From Zopfochytrium polystomum (taxonomy: Eukaryota > Chytridiomycota > Chytridiomycetes > Chytridiales > Chytridiaceae): DNA of 64,000 bases. How positions within the stretch are numbered: the first letter of the stretch is position 1; every line of letters begins with the position of its first letter. The position numbers and the translations under genes are program-made. Shown here in pieces: positions 54,711 to 63,485 of the stretch. The stretch is taken from assembly GCA_025765615.1 (NCBI GenBank), contig JAIVFJ010000188.1, positions 60,925-124,924 on the forward strand, read 5' to 3'. A model generated the notes under the pieces. That model had not been told where the DNA came from, did no database searches, and saw nothing but the letters and a program-made list of their open reading frames with translations.

Positions 54711-55319
54711 TCAAGCCATGGCGGCAACAACCAAAGCAGCTGCAGCAACGGCAGCGACCGGGGCGGTTATCCCACTCCTTATTACTTGAGCTTTCCCAAT
54801 CACCGACCCCGCACTCACAACGACATACCCCCTCATGGCCGTCAGCCCACTCCCGCACTTTGTGGACGCAAAATCAGCATCGCTCGACGCCGCCACACCG
54901 GAGCAGTCCTTCGTCGTATACGAAGCCAGCGTTCCCCTCCCGTTCATTATCGACGCCTTATAACCCGCCGCATTGGCCCACACGCACGTGACGCCGTCTG
55001 CGAGAAAAAAGTAGCTCGTCAGCTCTGTCGTGCAGGCGAGATCCGCGTAGTAGATCACGCCGACGTACGTGCGTTTTCCGAGGAGCGTTGCGGCGTAATC
55101 GATGCTGCTCGAGGAGGGGCAGGTGGTCGTCTGGAAGGAGTTTGGGTTGAGTGGGTTTGCGGAGCAGGATGCGGGCGTGCAGCTGCTGGAGAGGGAGGTG
55201 GTGCTTGTGAGGCCGAGTGCTGTTGCGCAGCCGGCGGTGCTGTAGTAGTTTACGGCGGTCAAGGCGTGGACGGTGCTTGCGGAGATGAGTGAAAGAATGA
55301 TTGAAAGCGCTGTGATCAT
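54711..55319 (-). CDS. Cys-rich GPI-type surface protein, family member 4
   Basis: An intact single exon, about 202 aa from the ATG at 55319. Signal peptide (ALSIILSLISASTVHA), mature start LTAVNYYSTAGCATA, then YVGVIYYADLACTTELTSYF, LADGVTCV, GRGTLASYTTKDCSGVA, STKCGSG, GYVVVSAGSV and a hydrophobic end (APVAAVAAAALVVAAMA). It is the closest relative of member 2, in a tandem arrangement with member 3 between them. Confidence 0.78.
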   Translation of the reverse strand: MITALSIILSLISASTVHALTAVNYYSTAGCATALGLTSTTSLSSSCTPASCSANPLNPNSFQTTTCPSSSSIDYAATLLGKRTYVGVIYYADLACTTELTSYFFLADGVTCVWANAAGYKASIMNGRGTLASYTTKDCSGVAASSDADFASTKCGSGLTAMRGYVVVSAGSVIGKAQVIRSGITAPVAAVAAAALVVAAMA

Positions 55320-55487
55320 GTTGTCCAGCGAAAACGGTATGGGGCTCGATGGGGCTGGAAGGATGTATGAGGTCAAGGTCCGACCCCTCTATTGGAAGTG
55401 TCTGATGGCGCAGGTGAAGGACCAAAACAAAAACAAATCCGACATTTCTGTGACCGCTCCAGGGCCGAGAGTAAAACCCTCGAGGTT

Positions 55488-56114
55488 TCAACTCAGTGCG
55501 ATCACAGCAACACAAGCCAGCGGAATCACCCACTGCCATGTCGAAAGCATCGCTTTCCACGCCGGACTTAAAATGTTCGTTGACGGAGCCGTCACAACCA
55601 CATAGCCCAGATTCCCGCTTGATCCCCCGCAGCTCGAAGCCGAAAACGGCCCATACGATCCAGACAAAACCGTGCAGCTCGAGTCCGAAAACGAGTAAAA
55701 GCGGCCCTTTCCGTCCGTGATGTTGCCTCGGTAGCTCAGGCCCGGCGAAGGACACACGCACCCTCCATCCGCCGCAAGAAAGATGCCTCGCAATTCGGTG
55801 GTGCACGAGTTGTCGCTGTACACGATCATCCCAACGAAAGATGTGGAGTACTTGAGGACCATCGCTGCGACTGAAGCCGAAAGGTTGCTGCTGCACGCGA
55901 CGCTGGTGAAGGTGTTTCTTGCAATGGCGTTCGCTGCGCACGAATTGGACATTGTGCAGGATGTGACCGAGGTTGTGAATACGGCTCTGGCGGACGGCGC
56001 ATTGCACGAGGATGTGTTGAAGACCGTAAGAACCGAGACGGAAGCTGCTGTAATGGTTTCCAGCAGCGCCGATAGAACGATGGCAACGGTTAGAAGCAGT
56101 CTGTGGTCCGGCAT
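55488..56114 (-). CDS. Cys-rich GPI-type surface protein, family member 5
   Basis: An intact 208-aa frame, the most divergent tandem member. It has a signal peptide (LLLTVAIVLSALLETITA), SFVGMIVYSDNSCTTELRGI, AADGGCVCPSPGLSYRG, GKGRFYSFSDSSC, GYVVVTAPS and a hydrophobic terminus (WQWVIPLACVAVIALS). It carries one extra Cys (CVC) in the central motif. Confidence 0.72.
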   Translation of the reverse strand: MPDHRLLLTVAIVLSALLETITAASVSVLTVFNTSSCNAPSARAVFTTSVTSCTMSNSCAANAIARNTFTSVACSSNLSASVAAMVLKYSTSFVGMIVYSDNSCTTELRGIFLAADGGCVCPSPGLSYRGNITDGKGRFYSFSDSSCTVLSGSYGPFSASSCGGSSGNLGYVVVTAPSTNILSPAWKAMLSTWQWVIPLACVAVIALS

Positions 56115-56356
56115 GCAGGTTGTTTAGGATTTGGGAGGGATCGGATTGTCAGAAACGCTTATTGGGGTCAGTAAGGCGCAAAGTGCCAAGCACTTTCGTG
56201 GTGAAGCGAATGCCGCTGGACTTTCATTCGTTGTCTCGTTTGATGTGCCGCATGGAGGGCTTGACGTTGGCGACTGGGCTTTCTTAGGGGGGTGCCACTG
56301 CCCTGCCAAGGCACGTTATATTTATTTAACGTTACAAGTACCGAGGGACACCGTCA

Positions 56357-56761
56357 ATGAACGAAATCTACCTCGTCCTCGGCGGCCTCGTCGTTCTGAC
56401 AGTCTTCGCATGCTGCTTGGGCCGACGAGCAGCGAGCCTGAAGGAAGCAAGAGTCCGCGCCGATGCCGCACTTCCAGCCACCACCGCTGCCCAACCGCAG
56501 GAACTGCCCACCGCGTCCCGGCCGCCAGCGACAGACTCGGATCGAGCGCCAGCCGCACACTCTGATCCAGACGCGCTGCCCCTCTACACTCAAAGCCCCG
56601 TCGGTGGTGCCTCCCTAAACCTCGCACATCACGAAAGCGAAGCAAGCGCGATCGAGCTTACCCAGATCGTCACTGCAAGCGGCGCTGACGTGACGGCGGC
56701 CGGCGAAGGGCGGTTTCCACCGGCGCCGTCGCTGGCTCCGCCAATGTATTCCCCAAGTTGA
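56357..56761 (+). CDS. small single-span PPxY protein 1
   Basis: 134 aa, intact. The N-terminal membrane segment (YLVLGGLVVLTVFACCLG) with Cys at its inner edge is followed by a Pro/Ala-rich tail with LPLYTQSP, the conserved IELTQIVTASG block and the C-terminal signature PSLAPPMYSPS. The tail ends in a PPxY motif, a ligand for WW domains. The Cys pair after the span could be palmitoylated. There is no signal sequence beyond the span. It forms a family with two further genes at 57043 and 59880. Confidence 0.7.
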   Translation: MNEIYLVLGGLVVLTVFACCLGRRAASLKEARVRADAALPATTAAQPQELPTASRPPATDSDRAPAAHSDPDALPLYTQSPVGGASLNLAHHESEASAIELTQIVTASGADVTAAGEGRFPPAPSLAPPMYSPS

Positions 56762-57042
56762 TCTACCAATCGCATTATGGATGTAGCACGACACAGTCGA
56801 TGCTTCAATGCAACCCGCGATTTTCGATGAATACCTCATAGATGCGTCATAATCCCTTCTCCGCTCGCACCTGCTTGTCGAATGTGGGGTTGGCCGAATG
56901 TTCTCCTAATACATCCATGTACGATCGTTGGGGAGTGGTGTGGTGGCACTGGGCGTGATGACGCAACGGTTTGAACATTTGATCAGCACCGAGTCCCGAT
57001 CCGAAGGGAGGAAGTGCCTCTCGCCAACGCACCCATCGATCA

Positions 57043-57429
57043 ATGCCCAACACCGAAGTCGTCCTCGTCCTCGTGGGCCTCTCCGTGCTGATGGCCTCAT
57101 GTTACTGCCGCGTGTACCAGTACGCAGTGGCCCGCAGCGAAGCGAGAGTCCTTGCCGCATCGCAAGCCCAAACCGAACTGCCCATCACGTCCCAGCCGCC
57201 CCCATCGACAGACTTTGATCAAGATGCGCTACCCCTATACTCCCCAAGCCCCGCCGATTCCGCTGCCTCAACAAGCGCCGCACATCCCGAAAGCGGCGCT
57301 GGCGGGATCGAGCTTACTCAGATCCTCACTACCAATGGCCCTGACGCTCCCGTAACGTCAGCCTCGCCGGGCGAGGAGCGGTATCCACCAACCCCATCGC
57401 TGGCTCCGCCGATCTATTCCCCAAGTTGA
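57043..57429 (+). CDS. small single-span PPxY protein 2
   Basis: 128 aa, intact. Membrane segment VVLVLVGLSVLMASCYC, tail with ALPLYSPSP, the IELTQILTTNG block and the terminus PTPSLAPPIYSPS. It is a tandem paralogue of the gene 280 bases upstream. The two start alike (aatga-acgaaat and cccaacaccgaagt contexts differ), but the protein ends are nearly the same. Confidence 0.72.
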   Translation: MPNTEVVLVLVGLSVLMASCYCRVYQYAVARSEARVLAASQAQTELPITSQPPPSTDFDQDALPLYSPSPADSAASTSAAHPESGAGGIELTQILTTNGPDAPVTSASPGEERYPPTPSLAPPIYSPS

Positions 57430-57643
57430 TCTGATACCGATGCACGGATCATGCATGCTTTCGGCAGTGGCGAATCGACGGACAGGCGATTTCGATGAAA
57501 CCTCATCAAGGCATTATTCTGGTTTACTACTACTTTACCCTCCCACCAACTTGTAGGATTTGGGGACACTTCTTCTGCGAATTAAGTAATCGGACTGTGC
57601 GAAAGTTGTTGCAATATATTAGCGTATGAAAGTATGAAGCCAG

Positions 57644-57960
57644 ATGAAGAGACTAGAGTGCATTCCCTCAAGGGAGATTGAGGTCTCTTCCACTGTCCTT
57701 CGCATCAAGGCTACGGCGGAATCAAAGGTGCCGTCGCCTGCCGACCTCAATCAGCGCGTCCTGCAGGCCGCAAAGCAGTGCGCCGCCGCATCAGGCCCAA
57801 TTCGCCGCCGTCGAAGCAAACTACGAGGTCTCCGCTGGCCAGCTAGACCAGCCCTCGCACCCGTCTCTCACCCCTCCCCTCAATCACCAAACTCGTCCTC
57901 TCTGCCTCCTCCACTGCTCCGGACCCCGCCACAACCATCAACCTCGCTCTCGACGCCTGA
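57644..57960 (+). pseudogene. frame-broken gene fragment
   Basis: Coding-like segments lie in successive frames: VPSPADLNQRVLQAAKQCAA, then HQAQFAAVEANYEVSAGQL, then ITKLVLSASSTAPDPATTIN followed by LALDA and a stop near 57959. The pieces read as one small helical protein interrupted by two one-base shifts. The family is not recognised. Confidence 0.4.
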
Positions 57961-58013
57961 TCCAGGTGGTTTAATCTAACTCCCCCGAACGGGGCCACAG
58001 TATTCTTCAACAT

Positions 58014-59835
58014 TTACAACGAACGCAGCGGACCAGCTTCAAGATCGCCGACGCCGTCGAAGCTCACCCACTGCTCCTTCACGATGCGCACATCCTTTGG
58101 CGGCACAACGCCGCGCTCGCGGTTGCGCGTCGAGTGAGCCTCGTACCAGACAGTGACGTGGCTGGTGACCAGGCGAAAGTACTGGATAAACACGCGGTCA
58201 CCAGGGGCGATCGTGTTTGCCCCGGAGGCAGAAAAAAAACTCGTGCGGCGTGCGGGAGGTCATACAGGTGATGGTGTTTGCAGCGAGGACCTCGCCGTTT
58301 CGGGCGGCGTGCGGGGCGGGCACCTCGGAGATTTGGTCAGAGTACCTTACTTCGATGGGGTCGGGGATTTCTGGGCTAGGACCACTGTCGAGCGCGTCGC
58401 GGAGACGCTCAACGCCACCGAGGATGCCGATGGGCGTCGGGTCTTGTACGATGCAGTCCCAAACGCGGCAGGCATTGGGAATGAAGGAGGTGTGGAAGAC
58501 GCCGCCCTGGAGGATGCTCCAGATCGGGGGACCTGATTGGGTGAGAGCATGAGTTTGCAGTATGCCGAAAGCGGAGCCGCCACCACAACCAGGAAATTTG
58601 GGCTAAAAGTCATACCCCTTATCATCCTGGATTCGTGCAATCTTCGCTGGACGCGAATTTCGAAGTTTGACTTCCCAGCCTCAATCTCATAACACCCTGG
58701 TGCCTCTACCCGAATACCTGGTGACCGCTGTGGTTTTCCCACATCGACAAACCCCTCTTGGATGGTGAGGTATCCAACCTTTGACGCCTTCCACGGGCAG
58801 TGCTGCAGACAGCGGTTGATGATCTGACAGTAGCGCTTGCACTTGTCCGGCACAGAGCGGTCGACCCCCATGACAATTGGAAGCATGTTGACATGAAACG
58901 GCTCGATGACGTCGCGCAGGGTAGCAAGAAGCTGCTGCCGGCGCTTTCTTGTGTGCTCATGGATGCGGTTGCTCTAGTTTGCTCGTCCCCGGACTCCGGG
59001 GGCGCTTCTGCTGCGGGCGATTCGCCCGTCGAGCTCTCGGTTGCGGGCTGTACAAACAGTCCCTCATCGACTGCCCACCGCTCCAATCTGTCCCACTCGG
59101 CCGCCGCGCAAAAAGCTGCCCAATGATCAATACCATCCAGCGAAAAGTCCCTGTTGAAATCATAGACCTTTGATGAAGACCTGTAGCGCAAAGGCCACCG
59201 TTTCTGCCAGGACTTTGAGCGGATCAAGGGCGGCGGAAAGTCGATGGCGGCGAGGCCCGGCCAGTAGCCGTGCTGCGACCAGTCGATGCGAGTGGCGCAG
59301 TCGCGGTGGGCAGCCGAGCAGCGCTGCGAGGGCGTCCCGATCGCGCTGGAATACTCTGAGCGGGCTGGTGCGGCTGAGGTGAACGCCCATGAGGATCGTG
59401 TGGGTGACTGAGTCCCAGTTGGCCTGGGCCTTCCGCCGGCAGTCGCAATTGTGTTGGTGCTCTGTCTCCGGGCTGTGAGGCGTCTGGCGTGCTACGTCGG
59501 AGTGGACCTTGTCGATTACGATCTTCCCTCCTGTTCCGCCACCCCAACGTAGCGGTCGAACGACGACTCACAAGGCCACCAAGCGCCGTGACATACTGAA
59601 CCCATCGAATCGGCTTGTTGCTGTTCTGGTCATCGTCCTTGGCTCCGCCGTCTTCTGCCTTGCAACGACTACTGTTGGCGATGGGGTGGTCATTCCAGTT
59701 GGTCCGATTGTCTCTGCGGGGGTGGAAGGACAGCGGCTTGCCGCGAATTAGCTCGTCGATGGCGTCGACCACGTGAGTGATAGTGGTGGCCGCAGAACGA
59801 TCGCTGTGTGGGAAGCGTTGTGGGTGGAGTGTCAT
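58014..59835 (-). CDS. unrecognised conserved-looking protein, several indels
   Basis: Coding-like minus-strand segments run from an ATG at 59835 to TAA at 58014, but the frame changes several times. Some changes fit length errors: one base extra in AAAAAAAA 58232-58239 between TSRTPHEFF and SASGANTIAPGDRVF, one extra in TTT near 59169 before VYDFNRDFSLDGIDHW, and one missing near 58968. One fits an 83-base GT-AG intron near 58550-58630 (MIRG|PPIWSILQGG). Recognisable blocks are RWVQYVTALGGLVSRR, DHWAAFCAAAEWDRLERWAV, LRDVIEPFHVNMLPIVMGVD and FIQYFRLVTSHVTVWYE. No known domain is seen; it could be cellular or transposon-derived. Confidence 0.5.
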
Positions 59836-59879
59836 CAGTTCGGTGGCACCGTGGCACCCACACCAATCGCAACCAATGC

Positions 59880-60247
59880 ATGGTCGAAGTGCAGGTCGTC
59901 GTCCTCCTCGTCGTCTTCACAGTGATACTGGCCGGGTGCTCGTGCCGCATCCACCAAGCCGCCGTGGCGCGCACCGCGGTGATGTCAGCGGCAGCATCCA
60001 GCTCCGTCCAACGCACCGAGATCGATCAAGAGCCGCTTCCCCTCTACTCACCCAGCCCGACCGATCCACCAGCACCACCTCAGAACAGTGCCGAAGCGGA
60101 CGGCACAGCCTGCAGCCTGCAATTTCGATCGAACTTACCGAGATCGTCACAGCGAGCGCCGCGGAGGGTCCCACTGGAGCCGATTCGACCGAGGAGCGGT
60201 ATCCTCCAACACCATCGCTCGCCCCTCCAGTGTACTCGCCGAGTTAG
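59880..60247 (+). CDS. small single-span PPxY protein 3, one frameshift
   Basis: It begins with a membrane segment and Cys cluster (VVVLLVVFTVILAGCSC) and has PLPLYSPSP as in its paralogues. It then needs a one-base shift near 60100-60120 to continue into ISIELTEIVTAS and the signature PTPSLAPPVYSPS with its PPxY end. It is divergent to the unrecognised gene on the other strand, with 44 bases between start codons. Either a decayed copy or a sequence error. Confidence 0.6.
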
Positions 60248-60695
60248 CTGCGAACATCGCATGCAAGCGTTCATCGTCCTTCTTTCTACATGTCTGCGCT
60301 GATCTCAACACCTCATTATACTATTGTCAATGCGAACCTCATCAGTCCGCCTTTCGGTCACTTTTTGGATCAGCGAGGCCGGCGTCGCTTGTCTGTGGGA
60401 TCGGTTGTGGATAGCGGGTCAAGGGTTTGGGGTTGCTGTGAATAGACAAATCCAATCGGATTGCCGATGTGCAGTCTACCCTCTACCATGCCTATACTGG
60501 TGCTCCAGACTTCTCTTGTGATTCATTCTGTCGATCTCACTCGATCACACTCGCCAGCACAGGAAATTTGGCTCCTGTCTACTTGTGACCAGCAGCGTCA
60601 ACATGTTTTTTTTTCCTGCGACAATTCTCTGACAGCTACCCCCAACCATCATTACGTCGAACTACCGCTAAACAACTCCGCCCGACACCGACCTC
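60248..60695. other. intergenic, no independent gene seen
   Basis: If the downstream Cys-rich gene has a signal-peptide exon, it should lie here; a weak candidate is the ATG at about 60488 (MPILVLQTSLVIHS). Confidence 0.4.
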
Positions 60696-61250
60696 ATGAT
60701 CACCGCAACAAACATCTTCGGCAGCTCGTCCTGCACAACCCCACTCGCAATCGCCGGAAGCAGCCTCTCCAACACCTGCACAAACTCAACAGTCTGCACC
60801 GCGACCCAGCGGAGCGCCATCGTCGTCAACACCACAACCACCTGCCTCGCCCAGCCGACCAGCTCCGACTACGCCGCGTCGGTCCTCGGCAAATCGACCT
60901 ACGTCGGCGTCGTCATCTACGCCGACGTCGCCTGCTCGACAGAAGTCGCCAGCCGTTTTGTGATCGCGGACGGCAGCTGCGTCGCGGGGCCTGGGACGAG
61001 CTACAAGGCGACGGTCGGCAGCGGGAAGGGGACGTTCGCTACGTACGGGACCACAGATTGCTCGGGGAACACGGCGTCTTGGGACGGGCCGTTTGTGACG
61101 ACAAAGTGTGGGAGCGGGGCGTCAGCGCTGACGGGCTACCTGGTGGTCGTGGCGGGGAATACGATCGTTTCGAGTGCGGCGCCTCGGGGGGTGTCGTTGG
61201 TTGGGGCGGTGTGCGCCGCGCTTGGGATTGTTGCCGTTTCAATGTTGTAG
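60696..61250 (+). CDS. Cys-rich GPI-type surface protein, member 6, no visible signal peptide
   Basis: 184 aa. It starts at the point where the mature domain of the paralogues begins (MITATNIFGSSSCTTP against AWTATNFYSAAGCATA), so no signal peptide is encoded in this frame. The rest is complete: YVGVVIYADVACSTEVASRF, IADGSCV, GKGTFATYGTTDCSGNT, TTKCGSG, GYLVVVAGN and the GPI-like terminus (GAVCAALGIVAVSML). It is on the opposite strand to members 1-5 and about 4.6 kb away. The signal may be in an unseen upstream exon or lost. Confidence 0.68.
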   Translation: MITATNIFGSSSCTTPLAIAGSSLSNTCTNSTVCTATQRSAIVVNTTTTCLAQPTSSDYAASVLGKSTYVGVVIYADVACSTEVASRFVIADGSCVAGPGTSYKATVGSGKGTFATYGTTDCSGNTASWDGPFVTTKCGSGASALTGYLVVVAGNTIVSSAAPRGVSLVGAVCAALGIVAVSML

Positions 61251-61400
61251 CAATGCGCATCGTTGGTCGGCGTCGCAACCGCATCAATAGAGACAACAAT
61301 ATGTATAGATCGAGTTTGGTTGCTCTGAACCTCTGTTGAAGAAAGAGAACACCTAATGCTTGGAACTGACTCTCTGCCACCCCAAACTCTTTTTTTCTGT

Positions 61401-63306
61401 TCACTGCAGTTTTACAAGGAAGCCCAACAAATCCACCTTCGTGACAACGTTCTTCACAATGTGTTCGCCAGCAGCGCCGCGCTCGGTGACGATCGCAAAC
61501 GCGTTGCGATCAAAGAAACCATCGAGGGACTCGAGCGGCGTTGCCGCGGTCACTTCCTTGAAGGTGTGGGCTTTGCTGAACTTGATCATGCCCTGTGTGA
61601 CAGGGTCTGAAAGGGTTGCGCGGCCGCTTGCGACTTTGGAGAGGGCGTCGCCTAACGGTGATTGGGAGGAAACGAACGTAAGCGGTTGTGCTCTCCGCGT
61701 TTCTCACTCAAGAAACACACACACAAAACAAGATCGTACCCAAACCAATGATTCCAACAAGCTTGGCAGATGTGGTAGCTGTTACGGGAAGCTGGTCGAA
61801 GCCCTTTTCTTGCATGATCTTGATCGCGTCACGGATTGGAGTCTGGGGAGAAATAATCATCAGCGGGTGCAAATTCCTTCAACACAATTACCGTTTGAGG
61901 AACAGAAACGGCAGCTGGGAGGTTCAGATCCTGAGAAAATCGTGAAGTTAGTTTGCTGGACACACTGTGCGCGAACAAAAGCCTACCTTGATGGTCGCGC
62001 CCTTCCATTGAAGTTTCTTCTCCTCCGCCTCCTTCTTGGTCTCTTCGTCGGTGAAGCCGCTGACTTTCATCCACTCGTCGCTGGGGAGTCCGTGCGAGTG
62101 AGTATCGGTAAACTCGGAACAGTCAAGAACATCAGCTTACTTCAAAAATTTGGTCATGTAGTTCCGAACAGAGTCAGCGAGCAGAACCACGCAACGCTTG
62201 CCCGGACCGAGCCGCTTTGCAACCTTGACCGCAGCAGCCATAGTAGCACCGCAGGATCCACCGCACAGCAAACCCTCCTCGCGAATGAGCCGCCTGGCCA
62301 TCACGAACGACTCCTTGTCGTAGGTCTTCACCCACTCGTCGACGTGGCTGCGGTCCAAAACAGCCGGCACAAAGTCGTAACCGATTCCCTCGACCTTGTA
62401 CGAGTGGATCCCTTCGCTGTTCAAAGCTTCGGGAAGAGCCAGGATGGAGCCGTGCGGGTCGACGCCGACGATGATGCATTCCGGGCAGCGCTCCTTGATC
62501 TTTTTGGCGACGCCGGCGATCGTGCCGCCCGTACCCGCCGATGCGACGAACATGTCGATCTTCCCGCCGCACTGGGCGAGGATCTCCTCGGCAGTGCCTA
62601 TGTTGTTGAGATATGCGATCTGATCAGTTTTGGAACGATCTGGCCAGGATACTCTCTGACAATTACCTTCGTAGTGCGCCAATGGGTTGTTGATGTTGGA
62701 GTACTGGTCCGGAATCCACGAGTTTGGAATCTCCTGGTTGAGCCTCTTCGCAACGCCAATGTGCGAGTCCGGAGAGTCCCACGCCGCCTCGGTCGGCGTC
62801 CGGATGATCTCGGCGCCGAGGCCCTTGAGGACGTCGACCTTCTCCTGCGACATCTTTTCCGGCAGAGTGATGATCGCGCGGTATCCCTTGACGGCAGCAG
62901 CGAGGGCGAGACCGATACCCGTGTTTCCGGAGGTGGGCTCGATGATCGTGTGCCCAGGCTTGAGCGTGCCATCCTTCTCGGCGGCTTCGATCATTCTCTT
63001 GCCAATGCGGTCCTTGACGGAGCCCCCGGCGTTGAAGAACTCACATTTCGCAACTTCGAGGAGCGGAATGGTGAGGCACGAAACGACGCATTGTACGGAA
63101 GCACACGTAGCTTACCCAGCTCGCACTGCAGACCTTCGGATTTTGCGATCCGGTTGATACGAACGAGGGGAGTTCCTCCAATGTGGTCGAGGATCGTGTC
63201 CAGGATCTTGCAGCGATCTGCAGTTGGACATGAAACTGGTTACGAGGTCGGAAGAGGTTCTCGGGTAGGAGAAGGGAATACCGAAGTTCAGGTTGGGTTG
63301 GGCCAT
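61401..63306 (-). CDS. CYS4: cystathionine beta-synthase
   Basis: Eight exons: 63306-63282, 63217-63116, 63055-62667, 62597-62141, 62080-61987, 61930-61892, 61841-61740 and 61651-61401, all in phase and undamaged. It is a pyridoxal-phosphate enzyme that joins homocysteine and serine to cystathionine (transsulfuration). The PLP lysine is in [12 protein letters not shown], with the [13 protein letters not shown] loop, the glycine loop [12 protein letters not shown] and GGSCGATMA. The C-terminus has a CBS domain pair ([20 protein letters not shown] ... [18 protein letters not shown]). The 69-base intron 62598-62666 is in frame and stop-free, so retention would add 23 residues. No N-terminal heme-binding extension is present, as in other fungal enzymes. 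Confidence 0.93.
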
Positions 63307-63485
63307 GGCTGGGTGTCGAGGTCAGGGGTGATTCAAGCGAGAGGAAAGAGATGTCAGATTTGCTCTTGTCGAATCCTTCTTGTTGGCTCTGCCGATCACT
63401 CGACCGTGTCAGGACACTCACCTTCCGACGACACCGCGGGAACAAACCCAGCGCGGGGGCACGGACTCCATTCGTTCAAGACCGG

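Noticed and set aside
54958..56007. 349-codon minus-strand frame across Cys-rich members 4 and 5
   Set aside because: It is out of frame with both genes, His/Arg-rich, and spans their intergenic region.
60461..61339. 292-codon plus frame overlapping Cys-rich member 6
   Set aside because: The Arg/His-rich sequence is a frame shadow; the paralogue alignment supports the other frame.
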